Origin: Leucobacter zeae
GTDB taxonomy: Bacteria > Actinomycetota > Actinomycetes > Actinomycetales > Microbacteriaceae
Direction: 5' to 3'
Assembly (NCBI RefSeq): GCF_016758175.1
Contig: NZ_QYAB01000001.1
Location: 1,075,162 to 1,139,161 of the forward strand
Length of the DNA: 64,000 bases
Positions 25,257 through 34,133 of this stretch are shown here, piece by piece. A model generated the notes under the pieces. It was not told the DNA's origin, did not search any database, and saw only the letters and a list, made by a program, of their open reading frames with translations. Each line of letters begins with the position of its first letter. The first letter of the stretch is position 1. The position numbers and the translations under genes are program-made.

Positions 25257-26015
25257 ATGACCGAGACCTTCGACCAGCTGCTCGCGGCGGGCGGCGGCGC
25301 CGACGTCTCCGGGTGGGACTTCGGATGGCTCGACGGCCGGGCTACGGAGGAGCGGCCGCCCTGGAGGTACGCGCAGGGCCTGGCCGATCGCCTCGGGCGG
25401 GCGCGCGCCTCGCTCGACATCCAGACGGGCGGCGGCGAGGTGCTGGCGGAGGTCGACGCCTTCCCGCCGCTCGCGGTCGCCACCGAATCGTGGCCGCCGA
25501 ACGTGGAGCGGGCGACGCGCCTGCTGCATCCGCGGGGCGTCGCGGTGGTCGCGGATCCGGACGAGCCCCCGCTGCCCTTCGCGGATGCGGCATTCGACCT
25601 CGTGACCAGCAGGCATCCCGCCACGATCTGGTGGCACGAGATCGCCCGGGTGCTCGCGCCTGGCGGGACCTACTTCGCGCAGCACGTCGGCCCGGCGAGC
25701 GTGTTCGAACTCATCGAGTACTTCCTGGGCCCGCAGCCCGGGGCCAGGCTCGAGAGAGACCCCGAGCACGAGGCCGCGGAGGCCCGCGCCGCGGGGCTCG
25801 AGATCGTCGCCCTGCGCACCGCGCGTCTGCGCATCGAGATCCACGACGTCGCCGCGGTCGTCTACCTCCTGCGCAAGGTGGTGTGGTGGGTGCCCGGGTT
25901 CACGATCGAGGGATACCGCGAGCGGCTCCGCGAACTGCACGAGCGGATCGCGGATGAGGGGCCGTTCGTCGCGCACTCGACGCGGCACCTCGTCGAGGCA
26001 CGGCGACCCGTGTGA
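25257..26015 (+). CDS. Class I SAM-dependent methyltransferase
   Basis: 252 residues. Motif I is the degenerate LDIQTGGGEVLAEV, and the later elements PLPFADAAFDLVTSRHPATIWW and ARVLAPGGTYFAQHVG follow the methyltransferase domain 11-type pattern, ending in the strand FTIEGYRERLRELHERI. It is a cytosolic small-molecule methyltransferase of unknown target. ATG 25257 is six bases after CAGAAT, consistent with a leaderless transcript. A small membrane protein gene follows 38 bases after the stop. Confidence 0.78.
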   Translation: MTETFDQLLAAGGGADVSGWDFGWLDGRATEERPPWRYAQGLADRLGRARASLDIQTGGGEVLAEVDAFPPLAVATESWPPNVERATRLLHPRGVAVVADPDEPPLPFADAAFDLVTSRHPATIWWHEIARVLAPGGTYFAQHVGPASVFELIEYFLGPQPGARLERDPEHEAAEARAAGLEIVALRTARLRIEIHDVAAVVYLLRKVVWWVPGFTIEGYRERLRELHERIADEGPFVAHSTRHLVEARRPV

Positions 26016-26053
26016 CGCCGGTGACACTCGTCACGCTCGTTACACTCGTCCGC

Positions 26054-26359
26054 ATGAACGAGTACGTCTCTCCCGGCATGTTCTGGCTCGCTCTGGCGAT
26101 CATCACCGCCGGCCTCGCCGAGCAGAAGGGGCGATCGCGTTGGGTATGGTTCCTGCTCGGGCTGCTGCTCGGTCCGCTCGCGACCGCGCTCGTCGTGGTG
26201 TGGGCGCCGCCGCAGCACCCGGTGGGGCGATTCGCGGAGCGCGTGCGACAGGCGAACGCATTGCCGCCAGCGCCCGCGCCCGCAGCAGTGCCAGTGCCAG
26301 CGCCAGCCCCCGGTCCGGGATCCGGGTTCCGTGAGACGCAGTCCGACGAAACGGCCTGA
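26054..26359 (+). CDS. Small membrane protein with Ala/Pro-rich tail
   Basis: 101 residues. Two hydrophobic segments (about 8-22 and 28-47, WVWFLLGLLLGPLATALVVVW) form a helical hairpin, followed by a cytosolic or periplasmic tail with alternating Ala-Pro. The family is not recognised, though the AEQKGRSRWVWFLLGLLLGP pattern is common in small bacterial membrane proteins. ATG 26054 lies seven bases after TACACT (26041-26046). Short ACACTCGTCACGCTCGTTACACTCGT repeats occur just upstream in the gap. Confidence 0.6.
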   Translation: MNEYVSPGMFWLALAIITAGLAEQKGRSRWVWFLLGLLLGPLATALVVVWAPPQHPVGRFAERVRQANALPPAPAPAAVPVPAPAPGPGSGFRETQSDETA

Positions 26360-26435
26360 CCGAGGCCGGATCTCTGACCGAACACAGCGACTCCATCGGG
26401 ATCGGTGCGCCCCGGTCCTCTGATTGACTGGTGCG

Positions 26436-26987
26436 ATGACCGTCTCGATCGTGCGCCCGACGCTGGAACTCTGCGAGACGTGGGCGGAGGCGCTCGCCGA
26501 GTTCGGCGGCGTCGACGTGCACGGCATGGGCATGGGCGCGAGCGCCGCCCCGGACCGTGCGACCTGCGCCGAACTCGTCGCATTGGCGGAGCGCCTCGCC
26601 GACCCCGAGGCCGAACTGCCCGCCGACACGGTGCGCTGCGACATGTTCTGGGTCGTGGACGAAGCCGACGGAGCGCGCGAAGTCGTCGGATTCATCTCGT
26701 TCCGGCGGGAGCTCAACGCCTACCTCGCCTACGCCGGAGGGCACATCGGGTACTCGATCCGGCCCTCGCGCCGCCGGCTCGGGTACGCGGGCGAGGCACT
26801 GCGCCTGGTGCTGGAGCACGCCCGCGCGGCCGGGCACGAGCGCGTGATGATCACCTGCGACGACGAGAACGCCGGGTCGGCGCGCACGATCGAGCGCGCC
26901 GGCGGCCGGCTGGCCGATGTCATCGACGCATCCGACGTCGGGCACCCTCGTCTGCGCCGCTACTGGATTGCGCTCGCCGCCGGGTAG
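26436..26987 (+). CDS. GNAT family N-acetyltransferase
   Basis: 183 residues with the GNAT fold: the acetyl-CoA-binding signature is in SRRRLGYAGEALRLVLEHA (the R-x-x-G-x-A element), preceded by strands GFISFRRELN and GHIGYSI and followed by VMITCDDENAGSARTIERAGG. It should acetylate a small molecule or protein amine; the substrate is not predictable. An ATG at 26436 was taken over an in-frame TTG at 26424. The gene is alone and followed by the dyad repeat at 27023. Confidence 0.82.
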   Translation: MTVSIVRPTLELCETWAEALAEFGGVDVHGMGMGASAAPDRATCAELVALAERLADPEAELPADTVRCDMFWVVDEADGAREVVGFISFRRELNAYLAYAGGHIGYSIRPSRRRLGYAGEALRLVLEHARAAGHERVMITCDDENAGSARTIERAGGRLADVIDASDVGHPRLRRYWIALAAG

Positions 26988-27022
26988 CGGGCCCGACGGC
27001 GGTCTTCCCGCTCGGCCTCGTC

Positions 27023-27130
27023 CCGACCCACTACCGACCCGGCGAGCCGGCATCGGCGCCGATGCCAGCTCGCCGGTTCCGTAGTGGGTCGGCGGGGGAG
27101 CTGTTGAGAACGTAGTGGGTCGGCGGGGGA
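27023..27130. repeat. 70-bp dyad with extra half-repeat
   Basis: A dyad centred at 27057/27058: outer arms CCGACCCACTAC (27023-27034) and its complement (27081-27092), inner GGCGAGC/GCTCGCC, and a perfect 18-bp core palindrome at 27049-27066. A further half-repeat GTAGTGGGTCGGCGGGGG starts at 27112. The repeat occupies the 301-bp gap between the GNAT and desaturase genes and is related to the array at 52496-52673. Confidence 0.85.
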
Positions 27131-27288
27131 TGCCGGCACGCCGGCCCGTGCCCGCGCCCGACCTGCGAGTCCTCCGAGTATGCAGCGTCCCGTATGGTGC
27201 GGCCGATACCGTGGGGTCAGCGATCGGCAACCGCCTGTGGCTTCATCCGAGTCGAACCATGCGGCTCGCAACGAAACAGGTGCCCGTC

Positions 27289-28401
27289 ATGTCGACTGCC
27301 GTACCCCGTACCCTCGAGAGCTTCGGCCCTCTGCGCCCCACGCGAGCGCGCCGAGAGGATTTCCCGCCGATCGCGAAGGCCTACACCCGCGTGTCCCAGA
27401 CGGTCCGGGAATCCGGGCTGCTGCGCCGCGCGCCCTGGTTCTACGGCACGGTCGGGGCGGTGCTCCTCCTCGCGCTCGGCGGCGCGATCGCCGGGTTCGT
27501 GCTGCTGGGCCAGAGCTGGTTCCAGCTGCTGATCGCCGGGGCGCTCGGGATCCTCTTCACCCAGGTCGCGTTCCTCGCGCACGAGGCTGCGCACCGCCAG
27601 ATCCTCGCCTCCGGGCCGGCGAACGATCGCCTCGCACGGATCCTCGCGGGAGCCATCGGCATGAGCTACTCCTGGTGGGACTCGAAGCATTCGCGCCACC
27701 ACTCGAATCCGAACCGCGTGGGCAAGGACCCCGACATCGAGGTCGACACCATCTCCTTCCTCGAGGAGGACGCGGTCGAGGCCCGCGGGTTCCGACGGCT
27801 GCTCACGAAGCGCCAGGGCTGGTTGTTCTTCCCGCTCCTCACCCTCGAAGGCCTGAACCTCCACAAGCAGAGCTTCGCCCACCTGTTCGGCCGCGAACCG
27901 GTGCGGGGGCGCTGGGTCGAGCTCGGGATCATCGCCGCCCGGTTCGCGGTGCTCCTGGTGCCGGTGTTCCTGCTGCTTCCGATCGGCATGGCGTTCGCCT
28001 TCATGGGCGTGCAGCTCGCCGTGTTCGGCGTCTACATGGGCGCCTCGTTCGCGCCGAATCACAAGGGCATGCCCGTCATCGCGCACGACGCGAAGCTCGA
28101 CTTCTTCACGAAGCAGGTGCGCACGTCGCGCAACATCCGCGGCGGCTGGTGGGCCACCTGGCTCATGGGCGGCCTGAACTACCAGGTCGAGCACCACCTC
28201 TTCCCGAGCATGGCGCGCCCCCACCTCGCGAAGGCCCGGGCGATCGTGCGCGAGCACTGCAGGACCCTCGATGTGCCCTACACCGAGACCTCGCTCTGGC
28301 GGTCGTACGCCATCGTGATCGCGTACCTGAACCGCGTCGGCCTCGCCGCGCGCGACCCCTTCGAGTGCCCCGTTTCCGCGCAGTACGGGCGCGCGCGGTA
28401 G
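27289..28401 (+). CDS. Membrane fatty acid desaturase
   Basis: 370 residues. The three histidine boxes of acyl-lipid desaturases are intact: HEAAH (98-102), HSRHH (134-138) and QVEHH (299-303). Four hydrophobic helices lie at about 40-62, 66-86, 195-215 and 218-238. The enzyme introduces a double bond into membrane acyl chains with O2 and electrons from ferredoxin or a reductase, which would help adapt the membrane to cold. The ATG at 27289 gives the family N terminus; the frame runs upstream through the repeat and is not coding there. No desaturase regulator or reductase is next to it. Confidence 0.92.
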   Translation: MSTAVPRTLESFGPLRPTRARREDFPPIAKAYTRVSQTVRESGLLRRAPWFYGTVGAVLLLALGGAIAGFVLLGQSWFQLLIAGALGILFTQVAFLAHEAAHRQILASGPANDRLARILAGAIGMSYSWWDSKHSRHHSNPNRVGKDPDIEVDTISFLEEDAVEARGFRRLLTKRQGWLFFPLLTLEGLNLHKQSFAHLFGREPVRGRWVELGIIAARFAVLLVPVFLLLPIGMAFAFMGVQLAVFGVYMGASFAPNHKGMPVIAHDAKLDFFTKQVRTSRNIRGGWWATWLMGGLNYQVEHHLFPSMARPHLAKARAIVREHCRTLDVPYTETSLWRSYAIVIAYLNRVGLAARDPFECPVSAQYGRAR

Positions 28402-28473
28402 GCCGGGCGAACCGCGCGGCCTGAGAAGTCAAGGGGTGGCGGATCGGCGGCAGGCGTCCGTACGGTGGGAGCC

Positions 28474-28788
28474 ATGAACGACACGACGCAGCACGAGTTC
28501 GAGGATCGGGACGGCACGGAGCACGACGCGGCCGCGGAGCGCGCCGGGACCTTCTCGAACGACGAGACGACCGAGACCGAGGAAACGGTCGAGCGCGAGG
28601 CGACAGCCGAGCGGGGAACCGGCGCAGACGCGCAGACGGACGGAGAGGACCAGGTGGTCGATGAGCCCGTGCTCGACGGCGCCACCGATCACCAGGACAC
28701 CGATGTGGACCCGCGCAAGGGTCTGACCGATCCCGCACTGATCCGCGACATCGACGCCGAGAAGAAGACCGTCAACCCGTACGGGTGA
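28474..28788 (+). CDS. Acidic disordered hypothetical protein
   Basis: 104 residues, about one third Asp/Glu, low complexity, probably disordered. The C-terminal portion DPRKGLTDPALIRDIDAEKK followed by TVNPYG looks more conserved. ATG 28474 lies seven bases after TACGGT (28461-28466), supporting a real leaderless gene. It resembles the small acidic proteins at 21927 and 43371 in composition. Function unknown. Confidence 0.55.
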   Translation: MNDTTQHEFEDRDGTEHDAAAERAGTFSNDETTETEETVEREATAERGTGADAQTDGEDQVVDEPVLDGATDHQDTDVDPRKGLTDPALIRDIDAEKKTVNPYG

Positions 28789-28823
28789 CCCGGCGGCGGT
28801 CCCGCCGCGAGCGGCGGCCGGGC

Positions 28824-29609
28824 TCAGAGCCCGCCGTCGACCCGGACGATCTGGCCGGTGAGGTAGGCCGCGTCCGGGCCGAGCAGGAACCGCACGAGCG
28901 GGGCCACGTCGTCCGCGGTCCCGGTCCGTTCGAGCGCGTTGCGCACGCCGGCGTTCGCCTCGGGGCGTTCGGCCATGCGGCGGAGCAGACGGCCTGTGGC
29001 GATGGGGCCGGGGGCGAGGCAGTTCACGCGGATGCCCTCGGGGCCGAGATCCCTGGCCAGGTATCGCGAGTAGTGCGCCACGGCCGCCTTCGCGACGCCG
29101 TAGTGCGCATATCCGCCGTGGTCGGTCGGCTCGACGCCGTTGAGGGACGACATCGTGATGATCGACGCCCCTCCCGAGGCATCCGAGGCGCGCAGCAGGG
29201 AAAGCGCGGCCTGAACCGTGAGTACGGTCCCGAACAGGTTGCGCTCCAGCATCTCGCCGAGGTCGGAGAGGCTCAGCGCCGAGGCGCGGTTGCCATCGAG
29301 GGCGCCCGATCCGCCGCCGGCGTTGCACACGAGTCCGTCGAGAGCGCCCCAGCGGCGCTCGAGCGAGGCGGCCGCCGCACCGAGGGCGTCGGGGTCCGTC
29401 ACGCTGGCCTCGAATCCCACCGCGTCGGCGCCGAGCGCGCGCAGCACATCGACGACCGGCTGCGCATGCGGCTCCTCGGGGAACTCCCGGTAGGCCTCGA
29501 GATCCCGGTCGAGCACGGCGACGTCCCAGCTGGCCCTCGCGAGGTCCTCGGCGAAGGCTCGCCCGAGCCCCCGTGCCCCTCCGGTGACGAGGACCCGACG
29601 TCGAGTCAT
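28824..29609 (-). CDS. SDR family oxidoreductase
   Basis: 261 residues, classical short-chain dehydrogenase. The NAD(P)-binding motif is VTGGARGLGRAFAED, then NAGGG, the catalytic serine in TMSSLNG, and YxxxK as YGVAKAA; the C-terminal PGPIATGR and YLTGQIVRVDGG complete the family pattern. It would reduce or oxidise a hydroxyl/carbonyl group. ATG 29609 overlaps the stop of the class III aminotransferase (29606-29609), so the two are coupled and likely work in series: amine to carbonyl to alcohol or acid. Confidence 0.88.
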   Translation of the reverse strand: MTRRRVLVTGGARGLGRAFAEDLARASWDVAVLDRDLEAYREFPEEPHAQPVVDVLRALGADAVGFEASVTDPDALGAAAASLERRWGALDGLVCNAGGGSGALDGNRASALSLSDLGEMLERNLFGTVLTVQAALSLLRASDASGGASIITMSSLNGVEPTDHGGYAHYGVAKAAVAHYSRYLARDLGPEGIRVNCLAPGPIATGRLLRRMAERPEANAGVRNALERTGTADDVAPLVRFLLGPDAAYLTGQIVRVDGGL

Positions 29610-30970
29610 GGGCGGAGCCCCTCGGCGGACCCTGCTGCCACGACGACGGGCGACCCGAGGGTCCGCAGCACCTCGGCGAGCACTTCCAGCGCGTGCTCGG
29701 CCTCCTCCGTCGTGATCGTCATGGGCGGGGTCACGCGCAGCACGTTGCCGTAGACGCCACCGCGCCCGATCAGGAGCCCGAGGGCCCGCGCACGCTCCAC
29801 CGCGGCGACCGCGAGCTCCGGGGCGGGGTCGAGCGTGCCGGGCACGACGATCTCGACCCCGATCATGAGGCCGGTGCCGCGCACCTCGGCCACGAGCCCG
29901 GACGACTCGGTCGCGATCGCTCTGAGACCCTCCATGAGCCGGGACCCCACACGGTCGGCGTGCGCGATGAGGTCGTGATCCTCGATGTAGTCCAGCGTCG
30001 CGTTCGCGGCGGCCATCGCCACCGGGTTGCCGCCCGCCGTCGAGATGCTGTGGGCCGGCAGACTGTGCATGATCTCGGACTCCGCGACGACGGCGCCCAC
30101 CGCGAGCCCGTTCGCGATTCCCTTGGCGAGGGTCATGATCTGCGGCCTCACTCCGTGCGCGTGGATCCCGAAGGGCCCGCGGCCCGTGCGGCCCCAGGCG
30201 GTCTGGACCTCGTCTGAGATGAGCGGGATCCCGTAGTCGTCGAGGATCTCCTGCGTGCGCGCGAAGAACCCGGCGGGCGGTTCCGCGAACCCGCCTGCGC
30301 CCTGCACCGGCTCGACGATCATGCCGGCGATGCGGCCGCTCGTGCTCGTCTCGATCATCGTGCGCATCTCGTCCATGCACGCGTCGATGAACCGGGCGTC
30401 GTCCAGATCGCGGAACGGGCTGCGGAGCCGGTAGCCGCTGTGCAGGTAGGTCACCTGCAGCGGGCTGAATCCGGTCGCGGACCACGCCCGGATGCCCGTC
30501 GTCGCGACGGTTCCGAAACTGCGCCCGTGGTAGCTGCCGCGCAACGCGAGCACCTGGTTGCTCGAGGCGTGCGCTGTCGCGATCAGCAGGGCCGCTTCCA
30601 CCGCCTCCGTGCCGGAGTTCACGAAGAAGACGCGCGGGTCCCGCATCCCGCTCGCAGCGGCCAGCCGTTCGGCGAGACGTACCTGCCCGCTCAGCAGATA
30701 GAGCGTCGACGAGTGGAGGATCCGCTCGGACTGCCGCCGGATCGCCTCGGTGATCTCGGGGATCGCGTGCCCGACCATGGTGGCGAGGAGGCCCCCGAAG
30801 CAGTCGAGGTAGGCCCTTCCGTCGCTGCCGAGCACGGTCCTGCCCTTCGCCGAGAGCAGTTCGAGCGGTTCCTCGTAGTAGAGCGACAGCCACTCGGGCA
30901 TCACGGCGGCGTGACGCTCGCGGAGGCTTCGCTGCTCGTTCCGGGTCGCGGTGATCGTCTGATTCGTCAT
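29606..30970 (-). CDS. Class III pyridoxal-phosphate aminotransferase
   Basis: 454 residues, the normal size for class III (omega/4-aminobutyrate type) aminotransferases. The PLP lysine is Lys283 in TLAKGIANG; the phosphate-binding region FFVNSGTEAVEAALLIA, the GSYHGRSFGT segment and the Asp-containing LISDEVQTAWGRTG are all present. It transfers an amino group from a terminal amine or beta-amino acid to a 2-oxo acid. Divergent from the M20 hydrolase across a 141-bp promoter region with a dyad (31022-31039). ATG 30970 was chosen over GTG 30979. Confidence 0.9.
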   Translation of the reverse strand: MTNQTITATRNEQRSLRERHAAVMPEWLSLYYEEPLELLSAKGRTVLGSDGRAYLDCFGGLLATMVGHAIPEITEAIRRQSERILHSSTLYLLSGQVRLAERLAAASGMRDPRVFFVNSGTEAVEAALLIATAHASSNQVLALRGSYHGRSFGTVATTGIRAWSATGFSPLQVTYLHSGYRLRSPFRDLDDARFIDACMDEMRTMIETSTSGRIAGMIVEPVQGAGGFAEPPAGFFARTQEILDDYGIPLISDEVQTAWGRTGRGPFGIHAHGVRPQIMTLAKGIANGLAVGAVVAESEIMHSLPAHSISTAGGNPVAMAAANATLDYIEDHDLIAHADRVGSRLMEGLRAIATESSGLVAEVRGTGLMIGVEIVVPGTLDPAPELAVAAVERARALGLLIGRGGVYGNVLRVTPPMTITTEEAEHALEVLAEVLRTLGSPVVVAAGSAEGLRP

Positions 30971-31021
30971 GCGGCTCACGCTAGGGCGGGCGGAGGCCGC
31001 GCGATCGACCGCGATCCCGAT

Positions 31022-31039
31022 ATTTCGGATAATCGAAAT
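31022..31039. promoter_or_regulatory. Candidate IclR-type operator in divergent promoter
   Basis: ATTTCG-GATAAT-CGAAAT is a six-plus-six dyad in the AT-rich gap between the divergent aminotransferase and M20 genes. The spacer GATAAT could be a -10 box. Its form resembles IclR-family operators (TTTCG..CGAAA), and an IclR gene lies downstream. A second dyad CGGGTC-ATC-GACCCG is at 31063-31077. Confidence 0.5.
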
Positions 31040-31111
31040 TCGCGTTTGAAATAGCTCACACGCGGGTCATCGACCCGAGGATGATCCACGAACCAGAGAG
31101 GTGTACGCAGC

Positions 31112-32353
31112 ATGACAGCAGTGGAACGGCGCGGACTCGACGCCGAGATCGCGCAACGGGGCGAGGAGCTCGCCGCGCTTCTGGCGGACTCGGTGCGGGT
31201 GCCCAGCGTGACGGGGGAGGAGCGGGCAGCTGCCGACTTCTACGCGGCGTGGATGCGCGGCAGAGGCTGGGAGGCCGACGTGCAGGAGCTCGCGGGCACG
31301 GGCTTCGCCGCAGGCGAGGAGACCGTCGCGGACCGGGCGAACGTCATCGGGTATCCGTTCGGCCGACCGACGGAGCGCGATCGCACGATCGCGCTCAACG
31401 GCCACATCGATGTGGTCCCGGTCGGCGACCCCGCCGAATGGACGCATCCGCCGTTCGGCGGGGCGCGCGAATCGGGCCGCGTGCACGGCCGTGGCACGGT
31501 CGACATGAAGGGCGGGATCGCCGCCGCGCTCATCGCACTGGACGCGCTGCGCGTCGGACCGGGTCGCCCGAGCCTGGTCCCGGTCGTGCACCTGGTCATC
31601 GGGGAGGAACGGAGCGGCGTCGGCACCCGGCTCGCACTCGCCTCGGCGACGCCGCCAGCCGCCGCCGTGATCCTCGAACCCACGGGCAACGCGCTCGTCA
31701 CCGCCTGCACGGGCCTGCAGTTCTTCCGGCTCGAGACCTCCGGCGCCGCAGCGCACTCCTCGGCGCCCTGGCAGGGGATCGATGCCCTCGCCCGCCTGCT
31801 CGTGCTGCGCGACGTGCTCATCGAGACCGCCGCACGACGCTCGGAGGCGTTCACGCATCCGCGGTTCGCCGACGTGCCGACGGGCATCCCGTTCAACATC
31901 GGGCTGCTCTCCGCGGGCGAGTATCAGGCGGCGGTACCGGAGCGGGCGAGTCTGACGGGGCGGATCGGACTGATGCCGGGCGAGTCCGCAGCCTCGGTCA
32001 GGGACGCCTTCGCCGCGGCGCTCGCTGCGGCGGTGGGCGACGACCCGGAAGAGGCGCTCCATCCGCATCGCCTGACCTGGCTGGGCGAGCCGTATCCCGG
32101 CTGGGAGACCCCGGAGTCCGGGGCCCTCGTGCGCAGCTTCATCCGGGCGCTCGACGACGTCGACGGCGTCGCGGAGCTCCGCGGATTCACCGCAGGGAAC
32201 GACGCCGGCCAGTACGCCGAACGGGGAGTCCCCACCGTGGTCTTCGGCCCGGGGGAGACCGCTCTCGCGCATACGGCCGCGGAATCCGTCGCAGAAGCGG
32301 ACCTGCTGCGCGCTGCCCGCACCCTGGCGTGCGCTCTGCGGGGTCTCGCGTGA
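31112..32353 (+). CDS. M20 family metallohydrolase (ArgE/DapE/ACY1-type)
   Basis: 413 residues. The first metal motif LNGHIDVVPVGD, the second motif GRGTVDMKGGIAAALIAL, and the glutamates in VIGEERSGVGT are present, with the final histidine in ALAHTAAESV. A dimerisation domain lies at about 180-290. The family removes acyl, succinyl or carbamoyl groups from amino acids. As first gene of the rightward catabolic operon it could liberate an amino acid or amine from an N-acylated substrate. AGAGAGG precedes the ATG; its stop overlaps the IclR start (GTGA, 32350-32353). Confidence 0.88.
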   Translation: MTAVERRGLDAEIAQRGEELAALLADSVRVPSVTGEERAAADFYAAWMRGRGWEADVQELAGTGFAAGEETVADRANVIGYPFGRPTERDRTIALNGHIDVVPVGDPAEWTHPPFGGARESGRVHGRGTVDMKGGIAAALIALDALRVGPGRPSLVPVVHLVIGEERSGVGTRLALASATPPAAAVILEPTGNALVTACTGLQFFRLETSGAAAHSSAPWQGIDALARLLVLRDVLIETAARRSEAFTHPRFADVPTGIPFNIGLLSAGEYQAAVPERASLTGRIGLMPGESAASVRDAFAAALAAAVGDDPEEALHPHRLTWLGEPYPGWETPESGALVRSFIRALDDVDGVAELRGFTAGNDAGQYAERGVPTVVFGPGETALAHTAAESVAEADLLRAARTLACALRGLA

Positions 32354-33180
32354 ACGGCGGGAAGTCGGACGTGCTCACGACGTTGAGCCGGGGCATGGCG
32401 GTGTTCGAGCACATCGTGCAGTCGGGCAGGGCCACCGCGAAGCAGATCGCCGCCGAATGCGGGCTCACGATCGGCGTCTGCTACCACGTGCTCCGCACCC
32501 TCGAGGCCGACGGCTACGTGATCCGAAGCGCCGGGGGCTTCTACGAACTCGGTCCGCACGGCTTCGCGCTCGGCCGGGGCCTCCAACGGCACTCGGAGAT
32601 CGCGCCCGAGCTCGCCGTCATCCTGACCCGGCTCTTCAACGCGACCGCCGAGACCGCGTTCATCGCGGAGTGGACCGGGGGCGCCGTGCTGCTGCGGCAC
32701 TTCCTCACGAGCCATCAGACGCTCAGCGTCGGCGGGCTCGAGGTCGGGTACACCGGCGACATGCACGCTCGTGCCTCGTGCAAGTCGATCCTCGCCCACC
32801 TGCCGGTCGAGCAGGTCGAGACCCTCTTCTCCGGCGTGGAACTGCAACGCCTCACCCCGCGCACCGTCACCGACCTCGACGGTCTGCTGATGGAACTGGC
32901 GCGCGTGCGCAGCCAGGGGTACGCGATCGACGAGGAGGAGTTCGCCGAGGGGATGCGCTGCGTGGCGGCTCCCTATTTCGCGCCAGAGGGAGCGCCGGCC
33001 GGCTCGTTCACGGTGTCCGCCCCGGCGGAGCGCTTCCAGCGGAAACGACCGCGTCTGGTCGCCGCGGTCTGCGAAGCCGCCCAGCTCGCGAGCGCGCTGC
33101 TGGCATCCGGCAGGCTCCGCGCGCCCGCCGCCGATACGCCGACCGCATCCGCGGTCGAGAACAGGAAGGAGATCGCATGA
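32350..33180 (+). CDS. IclR-family transcriptional regulator
   Basis: 276 residues. N-terminal winged helix (about 6-68: LTTLSRGMAVFEHIVQSGRA, then QIAAECGLTIGVCYHVLRTL) and C-terminal IclR effector domain (about 80-250, with MHARASCKSILAHLP and the DEEEFAEGMRCVAAPYF signature). IclR proteins sense small acids or aromatics and control adjacent catabolic genes. The gene is coupled on both sides, so it is embedded in the operon it probably controls. The last 25 residues are a variable Ala/Pro-rich tail. Confidence 0.88.
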   Translation: MNGGKSDVLTTLSRGMAVFEHIVQSGRATAKQIAAECGLTIGVCYHVLRTLEADGYVIRSAGGFYELGPHGFALGRGLQRHSEIAPELAVILTRLFNATAETAFIAEWTGGAVLLRHFLTSHQTLSVGGLEVGYTGDMHARASCKSILAHLPVEQVETLFSGVELQRLTPRTVTDLDGLLMELARVRSQGYAIDEEEFAEGMRCVAAPYFAPEGAPAGSFTVSAPAERFQRKRPRLVAAVCEAAQLASALLASGRLRAPAADTPTASAVENRKEIA

Positions 33181-34133
33181 GCCGCACCGAAGCGCTGCTC
33201 GCATCACTCGAGACGATGCACCGGATCCGGGAGACGGAGGAGGCGATCGCCCGCCTGCGCGCGAGCGGCGACATCGTCGGCTCGGTACACCTCTGCAACG
33301 GGCAGGAGGCGATCTACGCCGGAGCCGCGCGAGCGCTCGATCTGAGCCGCGACGCGGTCTTCCCCACCTATCGCGGCCACGGCTGGGCGATCGCCTGCGG
33401 CGTGCCTCCCGAGGCGGTGATCGCCGAACTGCTCGGCCGCGGGACCGGGATCAGCGGAGGCCGCGGCGGCTCCGCCTACTTCACCGCTCCGGCGTACGGA
33501 ATGTACGGCGAGAACTCGATCGTGGGCGCGGGCGCCCCGATCGCCTGCGGCGCGGCGCTCGCCTCCCGCTTCGACGGGAGCGGCCGGGTGGCGCTCGCCG
33601 CGTTCGGGGAGGGCGCGATGAACCAGGGAGCCGTGCACGAGGCCATGAACTTCGCGTCGGCACTGAGCCTCCCCGTGATCTTCCTCGTCGAGAACAACAC
33701 GTACTCCGAGCTCACGCCGACGCGGACCATGGTGCGCAACGATCAGTTCTATCGGCGTGCGACGGCCTACGGCATGACCGGGGTGCGCCTCGACGGGAAC
33801 GATTCCGAGGCGGTCGCAGGTGCGGTCGCTGACGCGGTCGAGCGCTGTCGCGGCGGATCCGGCCCGGTGCTGCTCGAAGCGATGACGCAGCGCATCGTCG
33901 GCCACTACATCGGAGATGTCCAGCACTACCGTCCGGCGGGGGAGCTCGATGCCGCGATCTCCGCGGAACCCCTCGCGCGCGCCGAACGTGTGGCCCGTGC
34001 GGAGGGGGTCGCCGACGCCGACCTCGCCGCGCTGCGCCAGCGGGTATCCGAGGAGATCGACCGCGCGACGGCGTCCGCGCTCGCCGCACCGCCGGCAGAT
34101 CCAGCGACCGTCGAGGAGCACGTCTATGCCTGA
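33177..34133 (+). CDS. ThDP-dependent 2-oxo-acid/acetoin dehydrogenase E1 alpha-type subunit
   Basis: 318 residues, the size of single-subunit alpha chains of PDH, BCKDH and acetoin dehydrogenase. Motifs include VHLCNGQEAIYAGA, FPTYRGHGWAIACG, GGRGGSAYF, and the ThDP/Mg motif FGEGAMNQGAVHEAMNFA ending at VIFLVENN. Phosphorylation-loop-like sequence HYIGDVQHYR is present. The ATG overlaps the IclR stop, and the stop overlaps the E1 beta start by eight bases. No E2 or E3 gene follows, which is unusual for a complete dehydrogenase complex; an acetoin-dehydrogenase-like or novel acyl-transfer role is possible. Confidence 0.85.
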   Translation: MSRTEALLASLETMHRIRETEEAIARLRASGDIVGSVHLCNGQEAIYAGAARALDLSRDAVFPTYRGHGWAIACGVPPEAVIAELLGRGTGISGGRGGSAYFTAPAYGMYGENSIVGAGAPIACGAALASRFDGSGRVALAAFGEGAMNQGAVHEAMNFASALSLPVIFLVENNTYSELTPTRTMVRNDQFYRRATAYGMTGVRLDGNDSEAVAGAVADAVERCRGGSGPVLLEAMTQRIVGHYIGDVQHYRPAGELDAAISAEPLARAERVARAEGVADADLAALRQRVSEEIDRATASALAAPPADPATVEEHVYA

